This document shows, piece by piece, positions 7,459 through 15,595 of a stretch of 18,398 bases of DNA (its first letter is position 1; every line of letters begins with the position of its first letter). The notes under the pieces are model-generated. The model was not told the DNA's origin and did no database searches. It was given only the letters and a program-made list of their open reading frames with translations. A program made the translations under genes and the position numbers. The DNA comes from Nostoc sp. GT001 (GTDB lineage: Bacteria; Cyanobacteriota; Cyanobacteriia; Cyanobacteriales; Nostocaceae). Where the stretch lies: assembly GCF_030382115.1 (NCBI RefSeq), contig NZ_JAUDRJ010000002.1, forward strand, positions 70,455 to 88,852, in the 5' to 3' direction.

Positions 7459-9299
7459 AGCTTGATTGACCTATCGACTTTGATTGTAATTTTGGTGTCT
7501 TTAGGCACATACCAGACATTGGGACGGCGGTTGATTTCGTCGGTGGCACGTTCTGTCCGCTTGCTGACTGTTTCGCCAAGTTTGCCAAAGGCACCTTCAA
7601 GGAAAGCAGCTCCCAGGTTGCGGTTGTTATTGCGGCTGCGGGTTCTTGTCCCACCTAAAGGCAAATCTTCTGTGACTTCTTCATCCGGCTGGTTGATAAT
7701 TTCCCCTACCTTGGCAAGACCAGCTATTGTCCCCAAAGTGGCATCATACTTAGCAATTTCAGATCCCTTGTCGTCGTAGGGTCTGGCGGCTAGGGGGGAA
7801 CCTGCCTCTCCCAGGACTGATATCGTTCCGGGTGATATGGAGTATTCAGTTCCATCTTTAAGAATAGCCGTGACTTCGGCACGCACGCCTGATGTGCTAT
7901 CAACCGAAATCATGGCGATAGTTACCTGTGTTCCTGCTGGAATGGCTATTTCGCCAGTATTGCTGTAAAGCGGCTCGTTCAACTGGGCGACAAACCGTAA
8001 CGTATTTGTCTGCTCCTGGGAACGACCGTTATTGCTGATTTGGGGCATAACGAGCGGAGTTACGAGAGTTGCACTTGCAAACGAACCGACAACTAGATAC
8101 TGTGGTTGTGTTTCTTGAAGTATCTGTGCTTCTTCTGGCAAGTAGTTATTTGCAAGTCGTTCGACTTGCTGAGTGGGGTTGTTTTCTTTATTACCAGCAA
8201 AACTGGATTCTAAGGTTTTTTCTTTGCCAAGTTCTGAGCTAGTTTGTGGTTCTTTTACCAAGAAGCTATAAATAACTGGTACGGCTTGATTGTCCTCTTT
8301 GTCACCAGTATTGCTATACTCTGGAGTACTGTCGTTTGTGGTTACAGGTTCCCAGCGCGGGCGCAGTTCTTCAATTTGACTGGGAGTGTTAGTAACTGTT
8401 TCGGTATTCTCGCTGCGGCGGTTACGGCGGCGACGGGAACGACTGGTATTTTGTTCTGCTGGGCGTAATGTTTCTTCAGTTTTAGCTGTAACTTCTTCTG
8501 CTGTTGTGCTTGTAGGTTCACTTACAGTGGTACTGGCTAACATATAATCAACCCGACCAACCGAACCCAGGCTACGCAGGCGTTCGAGTTCGGCTATTGG
8601 GTCTTTGGCGACACTCTGGTTGCTGGCAACTATTTGTTTGGCAAATTTTGGCAGAGGAGCGCTAGGACGCAGGGGTGCTATTGGCTGTGAGGCGACTTCT
8701 CTACGTCTTGGTCTAACAGTTTCGGGTGCTTCTTCTCGGTATACACGTCTTCTAGAAGTAGGAGGAGTTCCTTGAGCGACTACCCTTCGTTGTGGAATAG
8801 AGCGTGTTTTCTCTTTGTTTTTAGATTGTTCTTCTTCAGTACTTTCCTTTTTCTCTTCTTTATCTTCCGTCTTGCCTTTACCATTTAGTGCATCAAGTTC
8901 TTCCTGTTGCTTGGCAAGGGCAAGCTTGGCATAAACATCCCCATCTTTTTTCTCAGATGCGGCAACCGTGGGAGTGGGGGTAGGGGTTACTTCTGGTTTT
9001 TTGGCATTTTTACCACCCCCATTCATCATGCCGTTGAGGACAACAAATATAACTAGGAACCCAGCACCGAATGCACCACCAATAATTCCTAATCTTGACC
9101 AGGGGGATGTGACAAAATCGTGTTTAGTTTGTATTAATGCGGGGTCTTCTACTTCCAGTTCATCTTCTTCAGCTACCTCATATTGTGAACCCTCCAGTTC
9201 ATTTTCTACAGGTTTTATATCTTTACTCTCAATTGGTAAAAGACTATCTACGGAAGATAATTCATGCTTATTTGAAGCCTCATCTTGTAGCTGTAACAT
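7455..9299 (-). CDS. virB10: VirB10/TrbI-family scaffold of the type IV secretion channel
   Basis: VirB10 is anchored in the inner membrane and reaches the outer membrane, coupling ATP energy to channel opening. The 614-aa product has an acidic cytoplasmic N-terminus, one membrane helix at about 69-92 and a very long charged, Pro/Thr-rich linker (about 95-400) that includes an RRRRNRR cluster. The C-terminal TrbI domain follows from about 400: LVTPLVMPQ, LRFVAQLNEPLYSNTGEIAI, IPAGTQVTIAMI, GVRAEVTAILKDGTEYSI, then two helical segments (GTIAGLAKVGEII and AAFLEGAFGKLGETV) and the closing strand WYVPKDTKITIKV. That layout is typical of the family. At 614 aa it is much longer than the roughly 380-480 residues common in VirB10, and the excess is in the linker. 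It starts at ATG, 17 bp after the VirB8-like gene. Confidence 0.9.
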   Translation of the reverse strand: MLQLQDEASNKHELSSVDSLLPIESKDIKPVENELEGSQYEVAEEDELEVEDPALIQTKHDFVTSPWSRLGIIGGAFGAGFLVIFVVLNGMMNGGGKNAKKPEVTPTPTPTVAASEKKDGDVYAKLALAKQQEELDALNGKGKTEDKEEKKESTEEEQSKNKEKTRSIPQRRVVAQGTPPTSRRRVYREEAPETVRPRRREVASQPIAPLRPSAPLPKFAKQIVASNQSVAKDPIAELERLRSLGSVGRVDYMLASTTVSEPTSTTAEEVTAKTEETLRPAEQNTSRSRRRRNRRSENTETVTNTPSQIEELRPRWEPVTTNDSTPEYSNTGDKEDNQAVPVIYSFLVKEPQTSSELGKEKTLESSFAGNKENNPTQQVERLANNYLPEEAQILQETQPQYLVVGSFASATLVTPLVMPQISNNGRSQEQTNTLRFVAQLNEPLYSNTGEIAIPAGTQVTIAMISVDSTSGVRAEVTAILKDGTEYSISPGTISVLGEAGSPLAARPYDDKGSEIAKYDATLGTIAGLAKVGEIINQPDEEVTEDLPLGGTRTRSRNNNRNLGAAFLEGAFGKLGETVSKRTERATDEINRRPNVWYVPKDTKITIKVDRSIKL

Positions 9300-9316
9300 A
9301 TTTTGGGATCTAATTA

Positions 9317-10102
9317 CTAATTATTTTCTTTTTTGCCGAGATTATAATCAACAATTTGAGTAATTTCTAAACCTGGCTCTCGTACTAAATAAATTTTTTT
9401 ATCAAGTTCAGTTGGCTTGGCTGGTAACTTGGGAGTATCGATAGCTTCGACAGTAATTGTTTTGTTAAAGGCGATTCCTTTACCTTGATTTTCATTTCTA
9501 TCAAAGCTTACAAGCGTGCCGATATAATCAACCTCCCACTTTCCATCCTTGATTTTTCTGGGTTCAGAGATATGGCGGGTGACGAGTGAGACTTGAACTT
9601 CACCGTTAAATACACCATTTGGGACAATTTCTGCTAATTTTTTGAGGAAGTTTGCCCGAAAATCTTGATTTTCAGATAGTGCAAATGCAGCTTCCCAAGC
9701 TCTAGTCGGAATTCTTTTTCTACTATTTTTTGTTGTTTGAACATCTATTCCTTTATCGGGTTTGGTAACGTTTTCGCCATTCTCTGTTGCTTCGATTATT
9801 CCGTTCCAACCAAACATTTTAATCATGCTATCTGAGATAAAGCGTTTGATAGTTTCGTCTTCGCGTTCGTTGGGAGCAGCAAATTTACCAGGTGAAATAG
9901 AGCCATCTTGGAGTTGAACAACCGTCATGCCTTTGACATGACGATTTGTACTAGAACTCATACCAATATTTACAATTTGCAATAGGATAGATAAGATAGT
10001 TCCTCCTGCTGTTATGGTGATTGCCATTGCAATAGGTGTAGAGGTAGATTGACCGTAACTGAGAAGGCGGGCTGGTTGAGATTTAGACTTAGGTTTAAGC
10101 AT
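9317..10102 (-). CDS. VirB8-like inner-membrane component
   Basis: VirB8 proteins are bitopic inner-membrane assembly factors with a periplasmic NTF2-like fold. This 261-aa product has that topology: a short basic N-terminus, one membrane helix at about 24-46 and a soluble periplasmic domain. That domain has helices (ETIKRFISDSMIKMFGWN, RIPTRAWEAAFALS, FRANFLKKLAEIV) followed by strands (NGEVQVSLVTRHI, GKWEVDYIGTLVSF, FNKTITVEAI), the helix-then-curved-sheet order of NTF2-like domains. It sits between the VirB6-like and VirB10 genes, the classical place of virB8. The ATG has a partial ribosome site (GGA eight bases upstream). I see no diagnostic signature, so a TraE/TraM-like relative is equally possible. 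It probably corresponds to a marker gene of the cyanobacterial MPF_C class. Confidence 0.68.
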   Translation of the reverse strand: MLKPKSKSQPARLLSYGQSTSTPIAMAITITAGGTILSILLQIVNIGMSSSTNRHVKGMTVVQLQDGSISPGKFAAPNEREDETIKRFISDSMIKMFGWNGIIEATENGENVTKPDKGIDVQTTKNSRKRIPTRAWEAAFALSENQDFRANFLKKLAEIVPNGVFNGEVQVSLVTRHISEPRKIKDGKWEVDYIGTLVSFDRNENQGKGIAFNKTITVEAIDTPKLPAKPTELDKKIYLVREPGLEITQIVDYNLGKKENN

Positions 10103-10200
10103 ATATTTCCGATTTAGGGAACTTACTGATAAATTGATATACTAATAAAACAAACTGATGTGCTTTTTGCCAAACTATCAAATCTTGAAATGTCTTAGCT

Positions 10201-10231
10201 GACTCCTGAATTCTGACTCCTGAATTCTGAC
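10201..10231. repeat. Short tandem repeat, 14-mer GACTCCTGAATTCT
   Basis: Two perfect copies of GACTCCTGAATTCT stand in tandem, plus the first three bases of a third, in the 132-bp gap between the VirB6-like stop and the VirB8-like start. A 21-nt stretch of the same sequence recurs in reverse orientation at 17292-17312. I know this kind of EcoRI-site-containing repeat as a frequent intergenic element in Nostocales genomes. The rest of the gap (10103-10200) is AT-rich and holds no ORF. No terminator-like T tract is seen on the gene strand. Confidence 0.8.
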
Positions 10232-10234
10232 TAA

Positions 10235-11386
10235 TTACTTTTTAACTTTAATTTTGGAACTAAAAAATTTGGTGGCATTGACAGCAACCGTAGCAGTTGT
10301 ACTTGCTCCACCAGTAGCGATTCCTGCTGCAATTTCAGATCCAAATGCTACTGTTTTACCTAATCCTGTCCAAACAGCTATTCCACCACCTGCGGCTAAT
10401 GCAGATGAAAGGATAGGAGAAACCAATCCGACAAAAAGGAGAAATATCATCGGTTGGTTTTGTTCGGAATTAGCAATAAGTTGTCCGCACAAACCAATAA
10501 TCATGTTGAAGCAAAGTTTTGCCATTCCAACGGTGAAATAACCAGTTAGCCAAGCGAAAATAGGTTTTGCGCCAAAGGGGAGTAGTGAACCGCCTATTGC
10601 CAATGGCCCAAGCAGGGCAGTTAACAGCATCGTGAATTCGATACCCCACTGGTAAGCGTTATTTAGGGCGAGGAGGATGACTGCAACAAATCCGGTGATC
10701 ATTGAGCCGATTGTACTGGTGATAGAATTACCAATCTTTTCGGCAATTTGACCGGGGGAGAGGTCGTCGAGCGCATCTTTGGCATCAGATAAAGCCTGAA
10801 GTGGGTTAAACTCCCAACTACCGCTATCGGGGGCTTCTCCTTTGAATAGATCGGGCGCAGAGGTTTTGAGTTCTGCTTCTGCTTGTTGCAAGCAGGTGAT
10901 TGAATCTTGCGTGTTACCAGGGATTGAGCGGCATCTTTCCATTGCTGCCCCTACTTGCTGCTGGAGGGCAATATTGCCGACTGCGCGGTTGAATGCTACT
11001 TCTAGGTTGGCTCCGGCAGCAGTAAATTCAAGAATGTCACTATTGACAGTATTAATGTATCCTCGTATGGCGAGTGTTCCACTTCTGAGCAAAGTGCCAT
11101 TGTTAGCTAGTAGCCCGATAACCAGGATGGGCCATATCCAACTGGAGAGAGCTTTCATATCTTCTTGATTTATCCAGTTTTTGCCTAACTCAACCATAAA
11201 AAGGGTAAGTGTGGCGATCGCAAAAAACTGACCAACTTTGCACATTGAGCCATACAAGCTACCGTTGAGGGTTTCTTGCCAAAGTTCATTGAAACCTTCA
11301 GCTACTAATTGCGCTCCAGCGGCGGCATTTTCTAAGATGTCTTGTCCAAAAAATGGGTCGGTTGCAATTATGAGGTGTTCTAACAT
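10235..11386 (-). CDS. VirB6/TrbL-like polytopic inner-membrane channel protein
   Basis: VirB6/TrbL proteins form the inner-membrane part of the translocation path. The 383-aa product has hydrophobic helices at about 51-67, 82-96, 225-242, 251-270, 278-300, 313-340 and possibly 346-360. A hydrophilic stretch of about 100 residues (110-215) separates the first pair from the rest, and two cysteines, C152 and C165, lie in it; they would be in the periplasm and could pair. The C-terminal end is short and basic (KFFSSKIKVKK). Several helices close to the C-terminus, a large loop, and a place between the VirB5-like and VirB8-like genes all agree with VirB6. Start is ATG, with no obvious ribosome site. 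The 69-bp gap upstream carries an imperfect hairpin. Confidence 0.78.
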   Translation of the reverse strand: MLEHLIIATDPFFGQDILENAAAGAQLVAEGFNELWQETLNGSLYGSMCKVGQFFAIATLTLFMVELGKNWINQEDMKALSSWIWPILVIGLLANNGTLLRSGTLAIRGYINTVNSDILEFTAAGANLEVAFNRAVGNIALQQQVGAAMERCRSIPGNTQDSITCLQQAEAELKTSAPDLFKGEAPDSGSWEFNPLQALSDAKDALDDLSPGQIAEKIGNSITSTIGSMITGFVAVILLALNNAYQWGIEFTMLLTALLGPLAIGGSLLPFGAKPIFAWLTGYFTVGMAKLCFNMIIGLCGQLIANSEQNQPMIFLLFVGLVSPILSSALAAGGGIAVWTGLGKTVAFGSEIAAGIATGGASTTATVAVNATKFFSSKIKVKK

Positions 11387-11412
11387 AGCACTTGGTTAAC
11401 AGGCGTGAAGGT

Positions 11413-11441
11413 TTGGCCATCTCAATTGCAGAGATGACCAA
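11413..11441. other. Imperfect hairpin between virB5-like and virB6-like genes
   Basis: TTGGCCATCTC and GAGATGACCAA pair over 11 positions with one mismatch around a 7-nt loop. The element fills most of the 69-bp gap between the two genes. No T tract follows on the gene strand, so it is more likely an RNA-stability or translation-control stem than a terminator. Confidence 0.5.
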
Positions 11442-11455
11442 CTAATTAGGGTGAA

Positions 11456-12187
11456 TTATTGCCCAGCAGTAGTTTTGAGACTGCTAAATCCGCTGATTTC
11501 GATGTACTGGGCGCTGATACCGTCCATCATCAGGTTTTGACGACGGCGATCGCTTGCCACCTGTTCGGCAAGTTGACTTAGCATCAGGTTAGTTTGCTGG
11601 ACATCGTGCCGTGCTTGCAGTCCGTCGGTGCGAGATTGCCCCAACATTGAGACAATTTGCGAGTTTTGGGCAGCAATTACCTTGAGAATGTTTTGTGAAG
11701 CATCCATTGATTGTGCAGATTCCGCGAGTTCTTTGGCCTCGGCTACAGTTTGTTCAGTTGCTTCTATTTCATTTTTGGTACGTTCCTGACCAAGTTCCCC
11801 TAAGACGCTTTCGATTGTGGCGCGGGTGGTTTCTCTCTCCAGTTCGTTAGCTGCACCTACAGCACCTTCAACTGTGTTACTTTCATTCCAGTTACCCTTT
11901 TCCTTGAGTTGCTCTTTGAGCTTTTCGGCTGAATTTACTGGATCTGGCATATCCATACTGCCAGTCTGAATAGCAGTTTTAGCTTCGCCTTTCATCCCAC
12001 CCCATTCATTAGCTGCTGCGGTGAGTTCGTTTTTGGTTTCCTCAAAATAGTTATTGAATTTGCCTAAAACCTTGAAAAAATCGTCAATTGAAAAGGCATA
12101 ACTGGGTGCTGTACCGAGTAAAGTAACCAGACCAATGATTGACCCGATTATTACCCCTTTCTTAGTAAACTTGAACTTTTGCTTCAT
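11456..12187 (-). CDS. VirB5/TrbJ-like secreted coiled-coil protein
   Basis: VirB5 proteins are exported, largely helical, and sit at the pilus tip or assist pilus assembly. I choose the ATG at 12187 (MKQKFKFTKK) because it starts directly at the basic part of a signal peptide; a TTG at 12211 would add eight residues with no purpose. The signal is a hydrophobic core GVIIGSIIGLVTLLG with a cut after PSYA (residue 31). The 212-residue mature part is almost all helix with Ala/Glu/Gln-rich heptads (TEQTVAEAKELAESAQ, QNSQIVSMLGQSRTDG) and no cysteine. The closing segment QQTNLMLSQLAEQVASDRRR resembles the C-terminal helix common in VirB5/TrbJ proteins. It lies between VirB4 and the VirB6-like gene, the canonical virB5 place. 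The similarity is structural and positional; sequences in this family diverge strongly. Confidence 0.7.
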   Translation of the reverse strand: MKQKFKFTKKGVIIGSIIGLVTLLGTAPSYAFSIDDFFKVLGKFNNYFEETKNELTAAANEWGGMKGEAKTAIQTGSMDMPDPVNSAEKLKEQLKEKGNWNESNTVEGAVGAANELERETTRATIESVLGELGQERTKNEIEATEQTVAEAKELAESAQSMDASQNILKVIAAQNSQIVSMLGQSRTDGLQARHDVQQTNLMLSQLAEQVASDRRRQNLMMDGISAQYIEISGFSSLKTTAGQ

Positions 12188-12300
12188 ACTTTTTGTGGAT
12201 AAAATAACCAATGTGGCAATTAAAGTTAAGCCACTTTTTTATGATTTATTTATTCTTCTTTTTCCCAGTCCAGATTATTTGTTAGTTTGTCTTATATAAT

Positions 12301-15129
12301 TTATGCTGACTTTAATTGCTTATTGTTATTGTTATCCAGTAATTGTTGTGCTTCTTGGCTTAACTCATCTCCCCGAAGCATTTGTATGTATGCCTCAGAA
12401 AATCTCACCATACCCAGCATTGGGTTATCGGCATATTTATTGAGAAATAGAGTGCGTAATTCTTGCTCATTCGGGTTATTTGCTACAGCTGCAAGTAAGC
12501 AATAAGCAGGATAATACCTACAGAAAGTAAGTTTGCCATTATCGTCAAGTAACCACTGTGAATAAATATTTTCGCGTTTTGGAAAGAATGCTTCGGTACT
12601 ATTACGCGAAATAATTTCATAAGGATATTTAAACCTGTTAACAAATGGGTCAACAGCTGATGTTTGAATACGCCCGATAAGGCGGGTTGTGATGTTAGCA
12701 AATATTTTGGAGGCAGACTTACTTTGGAAAATACTTTCTGGTTCTTGGGCAGATAAAATTACACGTATACCTGCTTTTGCTCCGTTGGCACAGAGTCTAC
12801 CAATTAACTCGGCTATGCTGTCAAAACTGAATAAAATCGGCGCTTCGTCTAAGAAAAATATTGATACTTTGGATGATAAAGCTCTACGTAATGCTGCGGA
12901 ATAGGCGCTAAGGGCAAGGACTGCTGCATCAGCTTCACTCCCAAGCGATCGCAGTGCGAATACCAGTAGTCGCGCATCAGTTTTAAAGCTAGATGGATTG
13001 GCGATTGATTGTCCAACTCGTGAGTTCAGCCAAAACTTTAATCGCAATCTGATTTGGTCAAGAGCATCAAGAATTTCTTTACTATTATTGGTGATGGAAT
13101 CAAGTTTGATAAACCCAGGCGAACAATAATTATAGAAATCTTTAAGTGTTGGAATATCTGCCCATTCAGGTGTTCCTAATCCATTTTCTAGTGCAAGTTT
13201 ATATCGAAGTTTGATATCTTCATCGTTGTAGAAAGTTTCAATTGTGATTGTAATGATACTTTCGATATTTGATATCATTGTCGGACTTACCCCGACAGGA
13301 TTTGTCCCAAGTACCATTATCATTAATGTGGATTTCAAGAATTCCTTGAAATCAGTCATCCTTTCCTTAATAAGTTCCGGCTCATACCCCCTTAAATCAG
13401 GTAATTCAAATAGATTATTGGATTCTTTACTAATATCAAAATATGCCCCTTCTTCTCCCATAAATTTGGTATAGTCGGTAAACGTACTAGTACCATCGGG
13501 TTTGGGATAATCAAGTGCAATTACGGGAATGTCTTGAGCCAAGGCAGGTGTTAATAGACCTGCTACTAAGACAGATTTACCTGCACGGGTAGTACCGAAA
13601 ATGGCGAGATTTTTGTGCTGCTTGTACAAGTCGAGATGTACTGGAGTTCCTCCCTCTTCAGCGATTAGCTCAAACCCAGATTTATCTCCCGTAGCCGTTC
13701 TAACTATCGGCATGAGTCCGGGAACTTCTGATGAGAAATAGGGGAGGCGACGGTTAAAGGGTCTTGTAAGTAGGTTTTCCCAGACAATAGGTACACATTG
13801 TAACCATGTTTTCCAGGCATACTCGATTTCTCTATCAACTACGGCAGGTCGTAAGAAACAGCTAGAAAGGTATTGGCAAGCCTCATCAAGTTTTTGACGA
13901 CTGTGACGATGAACACAAAAAACAACGGCAGTATGGATCGGGAGACTGCCTCTGAGGATAGTTTCTTGTGCCTTAACTGCCTCCTCGATGTTCATATTGG
14001 CTTTTACGTCAATTGATCCCTTCTCAGAAGACATCGCGCTGGAGGTAATTGACTGTTTGGTAATTCGTTGAAGGGCAGTTTTGGCAAGTCCCTGGTTAGC
14101 TTTAGATAGCTGGCAGATAATCTCAGTGTCAGAGATTTTTTCTTTGGATATTACCTCCCAGAGGTATCGAAGCTGGGCGTATTCGTCTACCCAGCCTTGG
14201 GGCTTTTCGCTAAACTGGAGAACGCCGATATACTTGTCTTGCAGTCTTACCCAACTGCGATCGAGAAAAGGGACAGATTTCTCATTCTCCAGCATCAGGT
14301 GGCGAATATGGAAATCGCTGGTTTGAACTTCTCGAAGCCCCTCTTCATCTAATATGAGGGGATTGGGAACTTTGGGTGCATCGCTACGGTTAAACTGACT
14401 CCAAAGAATTGACCATACTTCCTCACTTGTGACTGCTCGTACTGAAAGCCCCATTGAGTTAGTAAAAAGTTGTTCCCACCGTTGAAACCCAGAAGTAAAA
14501 CTATCCCGTAAAATTGTTTCGATTCGTTCTTGCCGAACACCGTGGATTTGTCCAGTAAATTGGAACCAGGCGTTCTGCAACTGTTTGATAGTTTTTTCAA
14601 TCGCATCATTTGAGCGACTGTCTTCAGAAGCTAGGACACTATAGGTACACCAGAAGCGTAAGAACTTGTTTTTACGGGTTCCTGCTTCAGTGAGTTCTCT
14701 TGCTCGTAGACGTTCCGATCGCACTAATAAAGTTAATTGCTCTAGATCGCATTTATCCTCTATCTTTTTTAGTTCCTGCTGCCGGAGAAAGTCATCAGTG
14801 AACGAACCAAGATGAATTGTCAAGGTTTCTCGTTCGGGAAGTTCTTTGAGTCCGCCCTCAATATTTTCAAAAATGGGGATAATCTGTTCTTCGGGTAAAG
14901 ACGGGTGAATTCCCTGTACGTCGAAGCAAAACTTGATTTGAATGTCTTCTTTTTTCTGGAGGATGAGTGCGCCGATATCTCTACGACCAGCAAGCGAGAT
15001 ACTTGCAATCCCGGCTAAATGGGTAATATCTTCAAAGGGTGTCAGGTTTTTGACAACACCTAATTGTTCGGTATCGAGAGATTTTTTACCAATTTTGTGC
15101 TTTATTTTCGTTGAGGTGGTCGAACTCAT
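12301..15129 (-). CDS. virB4: VirB4/TraC-family secretion ATPase
   Basis: VirB4 is the universal ATPase of type IV secretion, docked at the inner membrane and needed for pilus building and substrate transfer. The 942-aa product has an N-terminal domain (about 1-460) without membrane helices and then a RecA-like domain. Walker A is GTTRAGKS at 512-519, after HLDLYKQHKNLAIF. Walker B is VSIFFLDEAP at 755-764, and ILSAQEPESIF (791-801) fits the sensor region with its glutamine. The length is in the upper range for the TraC/VirB4 family (about 790-900). ATG at 15129 has a weak AGG six bases upstream. It follows the VirB3-like gene by 38 bp, the conserved virB3-virB4 pairing. It is the most secure marker of a conjugation system here. 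Confidence 0.94.
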   Translation of the reverse strand: MSSTTSTKIKHKIGKKSLDTEQLGVVKNLTPFEDITHLAGIASISLAGRRDIGALILQKKEDIQIKFCFDVQGIHPSLPEEQIIPIFENIEGGLKELPERETLTIHLGSFTDDFLRQQELKKIEDKCDLEQLTLLVRSERLRARELTEAGTRKNKFLRFWCTYSVLASEDSRSNDAIEKTIKQLQNAWFQFTGQIHGVRQERIETILRDSFTSGFQRWEQLFTNSMGLSVRAVTSEEVWSILWSQFNRSDAPKVPNPLILDEEGLREVQTSDFHIRHLMLENEKSVPFLDRSWVRLQDKYIGVLQFSEKPQGWVDEYAQLRYLWEVISKEKISDTEIICQLSKANQGLAKTALQRITKQSITSSAMSSEKGSIDVKANMNIEEAVKAQETILRGSLPIHTAVVFCVHRHSRQKLDEACQYLSSCFLRPAVVDREIEYAWKTWLQCVPIVWENLLTRPFNRRLPYFSSEVPGLMPIVRTATGDKSGFELIAEEGGTPVHLDLYKQHKNLAIFGTTRAGKSVLVAGLLTPALAQDIPVIALDYPKPDGTSTFTDYTKFMGEEGAYFDISKESNNLFELPDLRGYEPELIKERMTDFKEFLKSTLMIMVLGTNPVGVSPTMISNIESIITITIETFYNDEDIKLRYKLALENGLGTPEWADIPTLKDFYNYCSPGFIKLDSITNNSKEILDALDQIRLRLKFWLNSRVGQSIANPSSFKTDARLLVFALRSLGSEADAAVLALSAYSAALRRALSSKVSIFFLDEAPILFSFDSIAELIGRLCANGAKAGIRVILSAQEPESIFQSKSASKIFANITTRLIGRIQTSAVDPFVNRFKYPYEIISRNSTEAFFPKRENIYSQWLLDDNGKLTFCRYYPAYCLLAAVANNPNEQELRTLFLNKYADNPMLGMVRFSEAYIQMLRGDELSQEAQQLLDNNNNKQLKSA

Positions 15130-15167
15130 AGCCTGTAGTTTTGTTCGCTGGTATTAATTCAGAAGCT

Positions 15168-15503
15168 TTATCTGCGTTTTTTCAGCTTGCGCTTTTTCTT
15201 GGGTTGAGGTTGTAGAGGATTAACGAGGGAGACAAAAGGTTTGTAACCACGGGTGATGCGGGGCGTGCCGACAAACTTACCGAAAAAGGCTTTGTTGGAA
15301 CTTACTGTCCACCAGGTTGCCCATCCCCAGGCGGTTACAATTCCGGTTGCAAGCCAAGAAGCTTGCATAAAACCCTTGACTACCATGTAGGAGATGAGAG
15401 CGATCGCACTCCAGGGAACAATTTGGTCGGCGGGGAATGGCCCGAGACGTGGTTGGTCTCCTAATACACGGTTGACTGTACGAAATTCCCGAACTCTTGT
15501 CAT
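15168..15503 (-). CDS. VirB3-like small membrane protein
   Basis: VirB3 is a small inner-membrane protein that works with VirB4. I choose ATG at 15503, giving 111 aa (MTRVREFRTV). An upstream TTG at 15518 would add five residues and looks less likely. After a basic N-terminus with R..LGDQPRLGPFP come two adjacent hydrophobic helices (about 28-45 and 48-67), then a soluble tail with FVGTPRITRGYKPFVSL and a strongly basic end, PKKKRKLKKRR. Size, two helices near the N-terminus and the place directly before virB4 fit VirB3/TrbD/TraL. There is no ribosome site; the 92 bases upstream carry the hairpin at 15542-15569. Confidence comes mainly from context. Confidence 0.72.
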   Translation of the reverse strand: MTRVREFRTVNRVLGDQPRLGPFPADQIVPWSAIALISYMVVKGFMQASWLATGIVTAWGWATWWTVSSNKAFFGKFVGTPRITRGYKPFVSLVNPLQPQPKKKRKLKKRR

Positions 15504-15541
15504 TATTACGAAAGGCAAAAGTCAGCTTTTGAAATCTTGAT

Positions 15542-15569
15542 GAGTGGCACAATTCCACAAGTGCCACTC
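15542..15569. other. Stem-loop after the prepilin gene
   Basis: GAGTGGCAC and GTGCCACTC pair perfectly over 9 bp around a 10-nt loop, in the 92-bp gap between the prepilin-like gene and the VirB3-like gene. No T tract follows in the direction of the genes, so it is not a classical terminator for them. A stem directly behind a pilin gene often protects the upstream mRNA or weakens downstream expression, giving pilin in excess; that role is inferred. A third copy of the core, GTGGC at 15573-15577, is followed by six T on the plus strand. Confidence 0.6.
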
Positions 15570-15595
15570 GTGGTGGCTTTTTTGAAGACTTGGTA

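Noticed and set aside
12188..12211. TTG at 12211 as start of the VirB5-like gene
   Set aside because: The ATG at 12187 starts exactly at a well-formed signal peptide.
15504..15518. TTG at 15518 as start of the VirB3-like gene
   Set aside because: An ATG five codons later gives a normal VirB3-sized protein; the extra residues add nothing.
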